NCBI GenBank assembly: GCA_027186245.1
Contig: CP114487.1
Span: 8,861,001 to 8,925,000, forward strand
Source: Coriaria nepalensis
Lineage: Eukaryota > Streptophyta > Magnoliopsida > Cucurbitales > Coriariaceae
Direction: 5' to 3'
Length of the DNA stretch: 64,000 bases
Shown one piece after another: positions 1-13,100 of this stretch. Position 1 is the first letter of the stretch. Each line of letters opens with the position of its first letter. Both the position numbers and the translations under genes were made by a program. The notes below the pieces were generated by a model. The model was not told the origin of the DNA and did no database searches. It saw nothing but the letters and a program-made list of their open reading frames with translations.

Positions 1-982
1 TATATATATATCAGATTATGTGAACGATCGTTTTGATTATATGAAAGGTAGATAATAAAGCACATGGGGTCAACTTGGATTTCATAATAAAAAATTGATT
101 AGGTAATAAAAACTATAAGGTGTTTATTTTCCAACTTTAAAAGCGTCTTTCACTATTTTATAGAGCAAAGTCTCGATGTTCCCTATTCCTTTCTAATTTG
201 TTTAGAAAATATTGGCCCTATATCTTTCATAGATTTATACATTCTCTTTTGTAAATGATTTCTTTCTATAAAAAAAATTATATATATATATATGTATATT
301 TATTTATATATAATCCAAGAGTAAACTCATGATCTTTCAAGTATAAAGTGGAGAACTAAAAACATGTTACAAATCTCATTTGTATATATACCCGTGCCAG
401 AAAAGAGTATAGAAAAGTAATAATAAAAATAATAATAATAAAACATTAAATTTAAGATTTTATTTTGCAATATTAATAGTCTTGAAGAAGCATTGTCAGA
501 TAAGATTTGAATTTCTTAACAAAACTTAGTTCATAGTTTTGATATGCACGCCAAATCAAAACAAAAGGGTGCTAATAAACTTATACTACACGAAACTCAT
601 CACATCCAACGGTCCAAATCTGGTATACAAAACAATTGTACTAGATTGAATAAATTGCACCTCATAAGTGTTTAGGTACATGCCATGTGGAACAATTATA
701 GGACTAAACATATGCATGTCTCTTCTGCTGCACCTAAACACAACTTCTATAATGCGTAATGCATGATATGATATGACATTATATTAGATGAGAGTTATTA
801 ATCGGAACTCTCGTTAATTTGTACCCTACATCACTAAATCTCGTAGCCGTCACAAATTTGAGCATATCTGATGAAATATGGACATCTGTATGCTCGCTCA
901 TAAATTAGATCGGCAAACCCGCCCGGTCCCACTTCATCGACTATTTGATATGCATGCTTCATCGCTTTGTTTCTTCTCAAAA
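1..982. other. AT-rich spacer downstream of PIG-S
   Basis: I see no gene here. The stretch opens with a short (TA)n run and has another near 280-298. The part next to 982 is the 3' flank of the minus-strand PIG-S gene and must hold its 3' UTR and polyadenylation region, but I could not single out a poly(A) signal among the many AT-rich hexamers. Confidence 0.6.
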
Positions 983-3900
983 CTAAGTACTAACCTCTGC
1001 CTTCTTCCAAACTAAGTACTTGTTAGTTTCTTGCTTGTATCTTCTCCATTCTCTCACTGCTGCCAGGAGGACGTGCAATGAAACAGGCAAAAAGAAAGGC
1101 TGTACCAAAAGGGAGAGAAGAGGGGGAGGGGGCTGAATAATAAATAGATCATGATCTTATAACATAGAATTGAAGTGTTGGAAAACTTACCGAATAGACC
1201 GCAAAACAATGCTCGAATGAGTAGTAACTAACAGACATGATGGAAGGGTGAAAAAAAGCATCTTCGGCGAGAGATCTAGCTTGCCTGGAAGAGACTGAAA
1301 AAGCAAAAGAAAGTAAATAAAGCTACTGTAGAAAGCTCTTTTTTCAACCTAGAGCAAGCATTAGAGATACATACGAGCTGATGCATTGTAAACTCCTAGG
1401 GAGGCATTGCTCTGAGCCAAATTTGCAGCCTCGATAGAATACCTCACCTGCTCAACAATACAGCCAAGAAACAAATTATGACACTAATATTCCTAGATAT
1501 ACTTGAAGAACCATTTTCTTTCTTTTTTTTCTTTTCTTTTCCATTTCATTTATTTATACTTTTGCTAACGCGCTCTGTGGACTCTCCTCTCATACGTAAC
1601 AGAATGAAAAGATTGACCATCAAATTTGATATTTCAGCCAATAAACAAGCATTGATCTATCACCTGTTTTCCAATCTCATCTTTGATAATCATCCTTGGC
1701 AGAGATTGAACCTGCAAAGAACCAACATGAATCAATGGGTTGCACCATTAATAACTACTGACTGTAGCACATGAATGAATTGATAGGTTGCTCTATTAAT
1801 AACTAATGACTGTACCAATCTGGAAAGTGATCCAAGGGTTGTAGCACATGAATGAAGATTAAAACACGAATGCTTCCGTGATAAGAAGTCCAATTCCCTA
1901 CAGAAGGACGATGAATAAGGATAGCCATACTTGGATAACAGAAATGTAAACTATATAAAATATATAAGATCATAGAGAGATAAGACTCTTTTGTGCAAGT
2001 AACTAGACAGGAGCAGACAGAGAACCTAATCAACCCAGATCTTTACCACAATGTAAAAGGGAATGTTTCCATACCATTTCGTAAATCCTTTCTTGCTCGC
2101 TAAGAGGCTTAGTGTGCCAGATTCACCAACATAAAGCATGTCCGACTTAAGACCAAAAAGTTGCCTGAACTGCCCCATTAAAATTTCAACAACTTTGTGA
2201 AGATCCTGTTACAGAGTGTTTATTCATCAATCTTGTGAGATGAGAGAGAACGGTGAGAGAATATGATCAATACTAGAGAAAAAGACTTCTAGTAATCTCT
2301 TTTCCAAAAGGGATAAGCAATGGGTCGACTAACAAACCTGAGGAGAGATTAAATGCCTAAGGGGATGCTTACTTTCTGATCCACTTGGACAGCCTTCAGG
2401 ATTCCAAATAATAACTCCTCCCCACATCTGCAGGACGTTACCATATAGATTTAGTACAGATGGGAACATTACATAAAATAAATAAATAAAAAAGGAACTA
2501 ATATGAAAGAAAGTATAGAAGTGATTGATGACATACTGGAGATATAAAACTATTTGTGCTAGAGATGCCTCCATCTGGAAGCTGCAGAAGAAGAGGACAC
2601 TCCTTTGAAGATGGTATATACCTGAGGAGTTTATCGAATCATCAAAAGATGATAGGCCATAATAATGATATTACATGTTAGCACGTAAGAAGATGCAAAA
2701 AATTGCCATGACATGGAATATTTACACTTTGTTCCCCATTTTAATAGGGGAAGACAAAAAGGAATTACTCCTCCAACAGAGCGTTGGGCCATTTACTGGT
2801 GATTTAAAGAAATTACCAAAAAAAAAAAATATGAGAGAGAGAGAGAGAGAGAGTAATACATAATTTTAAATTTTCCAATTTCATTTCTGTTGTTTTGATA
2901 TAAATTGACAACAGAAGATTCTCAAAAAATCTTTTCAATATTTTAAAAATTCAGTTTTTTGGCTGAGAACTGAACCCCTTTTGGTAGTGTGTCCTTCCAA
3001 CATTTTCTATCTTAAGACTGAGGTGACCATAGAAAACTGTTTTCCAATAAAATTACCCATATAGGCCCTCTGATTCCTCAAATCTTGAAGGTAGATAATC
3101 TCATATATGAGATACTTTTACCAGTGCATATGTATATAGATTAACATGCGTGCATGAACTATATATAATCATATGTTTTCCAAGATTTCAAATATCTACC
3201 ATGGTAATCACCCCCGATCAAATGAATTTGTGTCATTTGTCTCAGAAGGGATGGTCTATAGGGCAAGGCACATTGTGAATTTAAACTGAGCCTAGTAATA
3301 ACTTAAAACTGGATTGTTACTTCTATAAACAATTAACAGAGATAAAAGTTCAGTTAAAAAATATACACCACAAACTGCAATATCTTTGATCTCCCACTTG
3401 CTGCAATGGAAGTATCCAAGTGCCACTCGTTTGAATTCACCTATTAGAGCAAAAGAAAAGTTGTAATGCTTAGGTATGGAAATAAGAAATAACAAACAAC
3501 AAGAATATTAGGGCAACTGAAATTTTCTTTGATAAGGTCATTGTCATGCTTGAAGAATGCAGTTCAATTACCAAGTATAAGAATCACCATATGTAACATA
3601 AAGGCAGGAAAATATTCATCATGCCCGGGTAAACGTGTATAATCAAACAAAGGTATTGCATATAAGTAAAAAAATTTAATACAATACGGAATACCTATCT
3701 AAATGGGGAAAGAATCTTCTTGGCATCTGTACTTTCCTCACTTCTCAAAGCATAGAAGTTAAAGAGTAGAAGAAAAGACAGGAGAAAAGACGTACAAAAA
3801 AGGGAAGGTCATTGGTACTAAGGATGTAGCTGTTCAACTTGTCATCCCAAAAAGAAAATGAGGCCTTTGGTGTATGATACAAAACCTGTTTGCAGAGGAA

Positions 3901-5336
3901 GCAATAGATGACAAACAGATAAATTGAGAGCCTGAATAAGAATAGAGTGAAAATTGAATGAACAAATATACATATAAGGGAAACTGAAATATTTACTTGA
4001 CTTTCCACAGTAATATTTGTTATTGGCGCTAATGCCTCAACTGTTGGAGTCAAAAGAATCTCATCTACTCTTTGAAAATCCCTGCAGATTCAAGGAGAAC
4101 TTCTATGGGTGGGTATTCCGGAATAATCTGGATTTGGATATCGCATCTAGAATTCAATTAAAAATTCTACGACCATGTAGAGTTTATGGGAAAGGGCTGA
4201 TATCTCAAAAGAATTGATAACAAAATTAACTACTACCGATATTGATTTTTTATATGTACCCAACTCATCTAAATAAAATAAGATAATCAAATTAATTTTT
4301 AACTTCATTGTGAAATCATTTCCACAAATTAAACCAAATAGATAATCAAAATGAAAATAACACAAAGAGTAACATCATCAAGCATCATACCAATCATAAA
4401 TCCAATCATCCGGATCAGCATTCAGCAGATTGAAGGAAAGAACAATCTTTCCATCAGGACCAACAGGCATGAACTCACCAGGAATCAAACCCTCCTCTTT
4501 CCCACCGTTAACAAAAACTTTAACAAATATTTCAGCAGCCCTAGCTATCGCATCCACCTCCAAAACCCTCCCCAAAACCCAAGCATGCCTATACTTCCCA
4601 ACCACACTCCTCAATGGCTCGTCCCTATTCATCACGACAGCATTATAAACCATTCCACCTGCAAGTGAATCTAATGAACCTCCCAGAACCGACTCCAGGA
4701 ACTCATCAACCTTATCATCACCAAACTCCAAAGCATCCCCAAAATCAATGGCATTGATTGCCCCACACCTCCAAGAATCCGAGGGCTTAGCATCAGGGGC
4801 TTGCACACACTCAAAACCAGAATCAAGGACTACAGAGACTGTGTAATTACTAATACAAGAGCCACATTGGGGACTTTTAGGGGACATTTTGGTCATTTCG
4901 TGAATGAGTGATGATCTGATTTTGCTAGCTTTCAGGTGTTCGGAATTGAAGCCAACAAAAATTGCTTGGAAGTGACATGGAAATTGCAAGGGGTTTGATT
5001 CAATTTGAGCTGAGAGAGCATCAATATCACTGAAGGGAAGTGGTGCTCTGTAGATATCTACTGATTTCCATAAAAATGGAAAACCTGAAAAGGAAAAAGA
5101 GGAAAAATAAACTCGGCTACCAGTATAACATAGAAGTCATACGTATATAGATTGAGAGATGGATAGATAAAGGGACCTAAGAGGAAGGCGATAAGGACAG
5201 AAAGGGTTAAAATGAGGCGCTTGCAGCCCGGTTTGGTTCTTCGCATGGTTTTCGGATCAAAATCTGATGGGAGTGGTTGTGGGTCCACCATATCAGGGCT
5301 ATCATTCGAAGGATCCGATACTTGAGAGATTTCCAT
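983..5336 (-). CDS. PIGS: GPI transamidase component PIG-S
   Basis: PIG-S is a subunit of the ER-membrane GPI transamidase, which cleaves the C-terminal signal of proproteins and attaches the GPI anchor. Thirteen coding exons splice in phase: 5177-5336, 4391-5084, 3997-4081, 3796-3885, 3367-3440, 2537-2621, 2338-2427, 2075-2205, 1816-1897, 1664-1711, 1375-1447, 1191-1294 and 983-1099. They total 1833 nt, or 610 residues, the usual plant PIG-S length. There is one N-terminal membrane segment (about residues 40-58) and one near the C terminus, with a large lumenal domain between, as known for PIG-S. Plant PIG-S signatures seen include FPFLWKSVDIYRAPLPF, MWGGVIIWNPEG, SLPRMIIKDEIGKQ and ARSLAEDAFFHPSIMSV. 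I start at 5336; an ATG 18 bp upstream is in frame but lies just after a likely 5' UTR splice acceptor. No breaks were seen. Confidence 0.95.
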
Positions 5337-5356
5337 CGTCGTCAAATATACCAAAC

Positions 5357-5700
5357 CCTAAGCAGTGAGATGCATTAGTCTCTTCTGCAGCTCAGATCAA
5401 CCATTTCCTACTCTTGACATCTACAGGATCAGTTAACTGAAATTAAATTCTTCTTTTCTTTTTTTTTTACTTTTGTAACGGAAAACGTACCTGAGAGGCT
5501 GCCGGCGAGAAAAGCAGCGTCAGCTCGGCCGTGGTGGGGAGAAGAAGAACTGATAAGGTCAGAGTAGAGAAGAGAAATGAATCACTAATCAGTCGCCTAC
5601 TTGCAGGAAACCTCTCTCTGCCTCCAGATTGATAGGAGAACTGGTAGTCAGGAAACGAACTGGAGCTGATAGATCGAGGGAGAGGGAAGCTGAAACTCTG
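5357..5700 (-). promoter_or_regulatory. PIG-S leader with a 5' UTR intron
   Basis: On the minus strand a donor reading CTCAG|GTACGT lies just inside 5491, and an acceptor CTTAG|GG lies at 5357-5359. This suggests an untranslated first exon of roughly 5491-5700 and a 133-bp intron before the start-codon exon. The leader is more GC-rich than the flanking AT-rich DNA, which supports transcription. The transcription start itself was not located. Confidence 0.5.
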
Positions 5701-5759
5701 AAATGATTTAGGGGGAAGAAGATGAGAGGGTTGGGGGAAATTAAAATAAAGGAAAAAGT

Positions 5760-8530
5760 AGTAGGAGAATATATAATAAGATAAACAGAAGGGAGTTAAA
5801 TGAAAATAATAAACTTTTATCTAAATTTTATTAATTTTTAATTATTTCCTATTTTTCTCACTTGACTAAATTAAATAATTTGAAATAATTCGGAAATTCG
5901 ATCAAATTTTCAATTATATAAAAATTCAGAAGTTTTATAATAATTTAATAAATAATATTATTATCAAAATTTTAATTTTAATATTTAAATCTATAACTTA
6001 AGAGGTATAAAATCTAGTTCTAATCTAGACCTAATAAAGCTTAGCATAATACTTAAAAATAAAAGGAAAATTTAAATAAAAATAAAAATCTAAAATCTAA
6101 AAAAATGTGGTGCCAAAGGAAAAAGAAAAAAAAAAAGAGGAATTCGACCAATGTTGATAGTTCAAGATTTTGGGCAAGAGTTTTTTTTTCTTCTATGAGA
6201 CAAGTTCTGATATGATAAAATATATTTCTTTTAATATTTCTTTTTCTAAATGACTTTGCTTTTTTTAGTTTTTTATTACATGATTTTCAAACTAAATAAG
6301 TAAAGTAATATGAAAAATTAGGAAAGAAAAGAAGAAAGAAAAAAATAATAATAAATAAGTAAAACGATATTACTATCCTCATTTAACATTCAAGCCCTAA
6401 ATCCCAAATAAATAAATAAATGACATCTTCATTCTTCCCCTTTCTTCTTTTTTTTCCTTCTTTCTCTTCTCATAAGTGTTATGCGATTCCGGACCGATTT
6501 CAAACTGATCTCTTTTTCTCTCTTTTCTTTGGAACTCTCTCTCATTGGCGCAATTTCGGATCAAAAGTACAGTCTCTCTCTCTCTCTCTTCCTTTCTTCG
6601 ATACTCTCTCTCTCTCCCTTCTCTTTCTCTCTCCATTAATCCTACCATTAATATAGAATGCTCTCATCCTAGTAGGTAACAAAGAATGGACATTAATGAA
6701 GGTAGATCTTGAACTATATATAGCATGGATTTGAAAGTAGATCTTCCGGAGATTAATGAAGTCATTACAACGGGATTATTTAGGGCGATATGCAGTATTT
6801 TACCAAAGATCATGTTTCTTAAAAGCAAATTTTACAAGAAATACCACAAGAAAATAAAGACTGATTTCAAGCTAGAAATAGTCGAAGTGCTACAAAATAG
6901 GAGTAAGAAATAAGGGGATTGTGGGGTTTAGATTATAAAATGTATAGAGTTTTATATGACGGGGCTCTCATTAGAGAATGTAAATGATAATAGGATTATG
7001 TTGTATAGGCGTAAGATGGCTTTTTCCATATATAGACATGTGTAGGACTTAGATCTTCTTTTTTTTTTCTATAATATATGGTAATTTGAATGTCATTTTG
7101 TTTACCTTTCATATGATATTTTTTTTTTCTACAAGTTAATGAGTCTCTACAAGTTAATAAATCATTTGAAAGCAATTCGAATAAATTTTATTTTCACACT
7201 TTAAACACAAGTTTCATGCATAACTTGATAATGACCTTTGGAAGGTAAGTGTGCATTTATTTATCTTTAAAATCATGTCAACAAGTCATCTCAAGTAAAT
7301 AAATCATTTAAAAATAATTTGAACTAATTCTATTTTTGCACTTCATACTCGAGTTTCGTGCATAACTTACTAATAATCTTTGATGAACATGTGTGGATTT
7401 GTTTAACCCTAAATATGAACTTTAAACTTAAACCTTAAATATATACCATAAATTTAGACTTTAAACCTTAAACTCAGACTTAAAATCTTAAAATTGAATC
7501 CTAAACCTAAAAATAAATAAACAAAAAAACATTCGGACTAAGATTTTGGACTAAAACAGTAAGGTTTTTTATTTTTCCTTGCACTTAGACTTTAAATTTT
7601 AAACTTAAACCCTAAACATAAGCCTTCAATCTTAAACTTAGATTTTAAACTATAAACGTAAATCCTAAACATGAACCTTAAAACTTAAATTTAAACTCTA
7701 AATATAAATATTAAACTTAGACTTAAAACCTTATACTTAAATCCTAAACATAAACCTTAAACTATACACACTAATCTTAGACCAATTATCACTGGAACTA
7801 AATCTTAGACTAAAATTTTGATCCATGTTTAACTGGTCCAAAAATAATAGTAGTCCGGTCCAGATCTCTATCGAATGGAAAAAAATGAGTATATTATCAG
7901 CTCGTTTTTAGATCAAATGACCAAAATTCAAAAACAAATATGGTATGTATATACCTAGTAAAGAAAAAGTAAAAACGGAGAGAAAAAGAGAAAGCGTACT
8001 TCCGAAATCCTGAATTTTGTTTATAGGTTGAAACGGTGAAACTTCTCTTTCTCTGATGAAAGACAAATTCCTCTTCTCTAATGAAGGATCGAGCAAAAAT
8101 TAAAACAATAGGAATAAATTAGAATAATGAGAGTAAAGCGGCAGTTTTTTCGATCGAAGTGTTGAAGGAGAATAACATTGATTTTGGCAGTGTATTTTTG
8201 GATCTATCGTTTTTTGGTATAAGTGTAATTTTATCTTTTATTATTATTATTTTTAAATACAAATATATAATAATAATAAAAAAATCATCTATCCAAAATA
8301 ATCAAAAGAGTCGTTTGATAAAAAATTATTTGATATTAAGTCAATTGCTAAAGCTCCCGACAAGTTCAATGTACATACTTTTTTATACACTTTCTTACAC
8401 ATATTTTAGACCATTAAAATTCAATTTAATCGTCAAATTTACTCGAAATTTTAACACAAAAAAAAACTTAAAAATTATCCCATTCTCACAATAATAGAAC
8501 CTCAATCCAGTCGCCGTCACGCCACCGCCT
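5760..8530. other. AT-rich spacer with CT-rich tract
   Basis: I support no gene in this 2.8-kb spacer. The region about 6429-6640 is a pyrimidine-rich tract with several (CT)n runs on the plus strand. The short open frames across it come from that low complexity. A telomere-like tract at 7400-7790 is listed separately. Confidence 0.55.
7400..7790. repeat. degenerate telomere-like (CCCTAAA)n tract
   Basis: Across about 390 bp the plus strand repeats variants of the plant telomere unit CCCTAAA: AACCCTAAA, AACCTTAAA, ATCCTAAAC, AACTTAAAC and AACATAAAC. Most units carry one or two substitutions and the spacing drifts between 7 and about 14 bp. Such tracts are known as interstitial telomere-like repeats in plant genomes. 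The degeneracy argues for an old tract and against a chromosome end. Confidence 0.6.
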
Positions 8531-8915
8531 TATGATATGGACATTCAAGCTTTAAGAGGGGACGATGCATTAGTTTCAGAGGAGATAAGCTTAAAGGATA
8601 TGATGGTTGAAGATATGGAAGTCTTTCACCAGTGTAGATGTGGCGATTACTTTAGTATAGACGAGGAGGAGTTGGTGAGAATGGGGTATCCAGTGGTACG
8701 AGATGGCTGATGGGTGTAAGGTCTGGTTGAAGACAATATTGGATAATGGTTTAGCTTCTGTTGTTCTGCCGTGTAGTTATTGTTCTTTGAAAGTTCACCT
8801 ATTGCTTAAGGAGAACTCAAATGATGAAAACTTCAGATTATTGAATTTGTGTAGATTGAGATTTCACTATTTTGTGTTCAATGTAAGTTGTAATGATTTT
8901 GTCTATGACTTTTAG
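8531..8915 (+). pseudogene. DPH4: DPH4 (DnaJ/CSL zinc finger) remnant, frameshifted
   Basis: DPH4 is a small J-protein with a C-terminal CSL-type zinc-binding domain that works in diphthamide synthesis on elongation factor 2. Here only the C-terminal half is found. The frame from 8537 contains ISLKDMMVEDM and the zinc motif CRCGDYFS, followed by MGYPVVRDG and then a stop. The match resumes one frame over, from about 8703, as ASVVLPCSYCSLKVHLL, the second half of the CSL domain. Both zinc cysteine pairs (CRC and CSYC) are kept. The break sits at a near-perfect 7-bp tandem duplication, GATGGCT/GATGGGT, around 8702-8716. I see no J domain upstream, so this is a 5'-truncated copy. A damaged terminal exon of a real gene is less likely. 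Confidence 0.72.
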
Positions 8916-10186
8916 CGATTGATTTTATTGGGGGGGAAAAAAAAAAAGAAAAGAAGAATGGTGGTTGAATTGGTACCAATTCAAAAAAAGTTTGAGATTT
9001 CATTATTTTAGTGATTTCTAAGACAGGGGAGAAATGTGTTTGAATTGGTACAATTGATTTCGATAGTCGGTGAATTGAGATATTTTAATTAACTTTTACT
9101 TATAAATATATTTTAAATATATTTCTACTTATAAATCACTTAAGATTATATTTAGTAATACATCTTCATATTTGCATCTCAAAAATCGGTTTTCTCAATC
9201 ATGACAAAAAACCGATGTTTGAAACTGAATTTTGAGCTTAGAAACCTATTTGGCAAACCTTGTCAAAGAACCAGATTTTGAACAACAACAAAACGCAACC
9301 AAAGTGAAAAACCGGTTTTTTACCATGAGATGCTGCTAACAGTGAGTTAAATTGAAACAAAGATTCGAATTGGCAAATTGATGATGTTAAAAGTCAATTT
9401 ACAGTAAGATTTTTTCTGAAAGATTTGAACAAGGACAGTGACTTGGCTCCATTGTTCAATTGGTGGGCAAAAGAGAGCCACAGAGGAACCCCCCTGTGAT
9501 TGTTAAAATAGAGAACCCAAACTGGTCCATATGGTCGAGCTTGAAGGCCCTTCTGAAGACGACTTCATTCTCTCTGATTTTTCTCCGACACTAACTAAGA
9601 GATAAAGGCCGAGGAAAAAAAAAAAAAAAATGCTAAAAGCTTTCTTGGGTCCTCCTCCTTAAAGCCCATAAAGCCACCGGCTGTTTAACCTCCATCGGCT
9701 CTGCATTCATCGGACTCGCCTCCGGCGGCTATTTAGGGTGGATTATCTCGCTCCCCCTCTGCAATTTATACCCAATTGCTTGTATCATACTCTTCCTAGA
9801 ACAGTATATAATCATCTAATGGATGATGTTTACGAAACGTAATAATGTAGATATTCTTATTTGTGAGACATTTTAGATGTACTCTTGTATTTTTTAACAT
9901 TAGATAAATATTAATATAACTTAAAGATCTATTTTTAAAATATCAATATTTCATTCCACAAACGTTACTTTTAAATAAAATTCTATTACAACAACCCGTT
10001 TCTAAAATTTCTGTTTGCAAACTCTGACTAACAGAAATGATTCGATTTACATGGCATATAAAATGGAACTGGATTTCCACAACATAGCAAGGAAAAAAAA
10101 ATATATGCCCACAATATTACCAACTATAAATCATATACATTGAAAGCTATGGGACCCAAATTTAGCTGCCCACTCCAGCTCATGTC
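8916..10186. other. spacer with a hydrophobic coding-like patch
   Basis: This is mostly AT-rich. Around 9645-9822 the base composition turns GC-richer. One plus-strand frame with no ATG can be read as a hydrophobic stretch containing ATGCLTSIGSAFIGLASGGY and ending at a TAA near 9820. I do not recognise it; it could be a gene fragment. The last part of this region is the 3' flank of RADA. Confidence 0.35.
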
Positions 10187-13100
10187 TCAGGGTGGGGCCA
10201 TGAATATACTGTTCATAACCTCTTTAAGATTCTTGCAAGCAATGAGTTTCATCTCTCCTAGATCTAAGATTCCAAGAATCTTCTCTGCTGATTTCGGCAC
10301 AACACACTTCTTATATCCCAGTTTTGCCACTGTATTGATCCTCTTCTCCATTCTAGACACCTACCATTTTTCACATATATTTAATAAAAAAAAGAAAAGA
10401 AAAGTAACATATTACAAAACCAAGATGATAATGATAAGGTTGAGGAGTCAGGGGAGCTTGATTACCATTCGGAGCTCGCCACCAAGACCGATTTCACCAA
10501 TGAATGCAATCCCATTTGGAATGGGAAACTCCAAGAAGCTGAAGAAGACCAAGAATCATGGAAAAAAAATCACTTATTTTGTAAAAAAAGAAAGAAAGAA
10601 AAAAAAAATGAAGGTAAAATCAATAAGAAGAGCATGCCTGCTGCAAATTGCTATGGCTATAGCAAGATCCCCTGCAGTCTCTGTTAATGTCAACCCACTA
10701 ACTACGTTTAGAAAGACGGTCTGGAAATTTAAAAAAAAAAATCAAAATCAAAACGAAAACATCGATTAAGAAACATGCATATTAGAAAAAAAAGATAAGA
10801 TCTGCTATTAGTTTTTTTTTTTTATAGATATAATAAGGAAAAATAGAAGTCAAACTCACATTTTCTTGGAGCTTTAGACCGGCTTGCTTGATGAGAACCT
10901 ACAGTTTCATTCAATTTGAAATGGTGAGTTAAGAATTCGTATTCCTCAGAAAGAGAAACATAAATGACCAAAATATCATAGCATGCTAATAATGATTTTT
11001 TATAAGCGAACAAACATTATCTTTATAAAACAAGAATTTATAAGAAGAGCTAGGTAAAAGCTGGATACAAGATCACAAGCAAAGAGTTACTCACAGATAT
11101 AATCAAGTCAGCTTTGCTGGCTTGGATCCCATTGGTGTGCCTTGAAACAGTTGAACCCGCTACACATAACGCCTTGGATATTGCAAGAAAAATTACAAAA
11201 TTATGAAAAATAAAAATAAAAAAAGTAAATGAAGAGAGAGCATAGGAGTGAAAAACAGTACCTGTATTTCTACAAGGAAACTTCTAGATCCATCCATAAT
11301 AACAGCAACAGCTAAGCCAGCTAAGACTTCTGAATCCGAGATATGTTCACTTAAGAACATCTCGCTTGGGTTTGAAACAATTTGCAGTCCTGAAGTTGAC
11401 ATCTCAAATACTCCAAGCTGACAACATATAATAATATCAATTGTTAGAAGGACCAAAAGAAGGAAGGGAAAAAAAAAATCCAAAATACTTAAATAGAAAA
11501 TTACCATACATTTTATCTAAATATTGATATGATAAAGCAGATAGATGAGGAAGAGTGGTTCCAATTATATATATATATATATAGATAACGACGAACTAGT
11601 GGGCTTAACTCAACTAGCCACCCAACATATTAGTCTCATATATATAGATAACTGCAGCATGGGGATGAAGTATCTAATGCATCAAAAGTGTGAGGGAATG
11701 GTGGGTGGGCTCCACTTCAGCTCTCTCAAATAAGTTAAGTACACCTGATCCATTAGATACTTTCTACCAGATGAGAGCGCGGGACAGTCAACAAATGATT
11801 CATAGTCATTATTCTTGCATACCTCATCAGTGGATCCAAAGCGATTCTTCACAGATCGAAGCAGACGATGAGATGAGCACTTCTCACCCTGAGATTTAAA
11901 TTAATTACGAATTGAAAAGTCTGTCATCTTTTTTGGGCATTAAGAGAAAGAATTTAGAATCTCTTAACCACTAGTATTCAAAAAACTTCTAGGTCAAAAA
12001 ATAAAATAAACTAAACTATGAAGAGATACCGACTTCCATATACAATACAACATCTACAATATGCTCCAAGACACGAGGTCCAGCTATTTCCCCAGATTTT
12101 GTCACGTGTCCAATCTAAAAAAAAGAGGGAGGGAGAGGGGGAAGAGAACTACTCAGGTTACCATGGAAGAAGAATGTCAAACAGTATGTATATACATAGA
12201 ATCTAGGACTAGGAATCAATACCAAGAGGACAGGGATTTTAGTCGTCTTTGCAAATCTAAGCAGGGAAGATGTGCATTCCTTCACCTGCCATGTATATGA
12301 GAAGTCATTTTAGCTCTAATAAAAAGAAGAGTATTTGCAAGGGGTCGAGTTCAAGTACTAACCTGGGATAGCCCTCCAGCACTTCCGTTAACACCCTTTA
12401 AGTAAACTGTTTGGATCGAATCAATGATCAGAGCTCGAGGAGAGATGGGTTTAATTTTCTCTAAAATATCCTGAATGTCAGCAAGAATGAAAAGATTAAT
12501 TAAATAATAATAACAATAAGACAATTGTAAGAATAATAGACAGTTGAATAATAACACATGAGATTGTCAAACTATAATTATATTTCTTTTTTAAAAGTAA
12601 ATTATGATAAAATAGTTAGTTAGCATGTGATGAAGAAGAGTAAAAAAAATGAAATGACCAGAAAAAACCAAAGCAGGAATGTTCAAAAATCATGAACCTC
12701 AATGTCAGTACTTGAATATAAGAAAAGCTCCTTGGTTTCAATCTTCATGCGGTCTGCTCTGTTCCCGATTTGCTCAATACTCTGCCATAAAAAAGACCTG
12801 AGAAAATCTATCTCACTATCAAAGTACAGTGAAAGAGTTTTCAGCTGTATTTTCGAAGTAAACCAGAATCAGCACATATTCTCTTCTTAATGGAATTTCT
12901 CAACAAACTATCATTCATTCCTTCACAAAACCTCCAAGATCAAGATTTCATTTCATTTCATGCGGAGTTTAATTCTAATAATAACGAACGTGTAGGTGTA
13001 AGAGAAAAAGGAAAAAAACAAAACTAAAAGAAGATAATAATAGTTCATCTTTCAATCCAGGTTGACTCAAAATTAATGATTTATAAACCCTGTAGAAGTT

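Noticed and set aside
1478..1774. 98-codon frame in the PIG-S region
   Set aside because: It is antisense to PIG-S introns and an exon, Phe-rich from a poly(T) tract, with no domain.
7400..7790. True chromosome end
   Set aside because: The CCCTAAA units are heavily mutated and single-copy genes continue on both sides.
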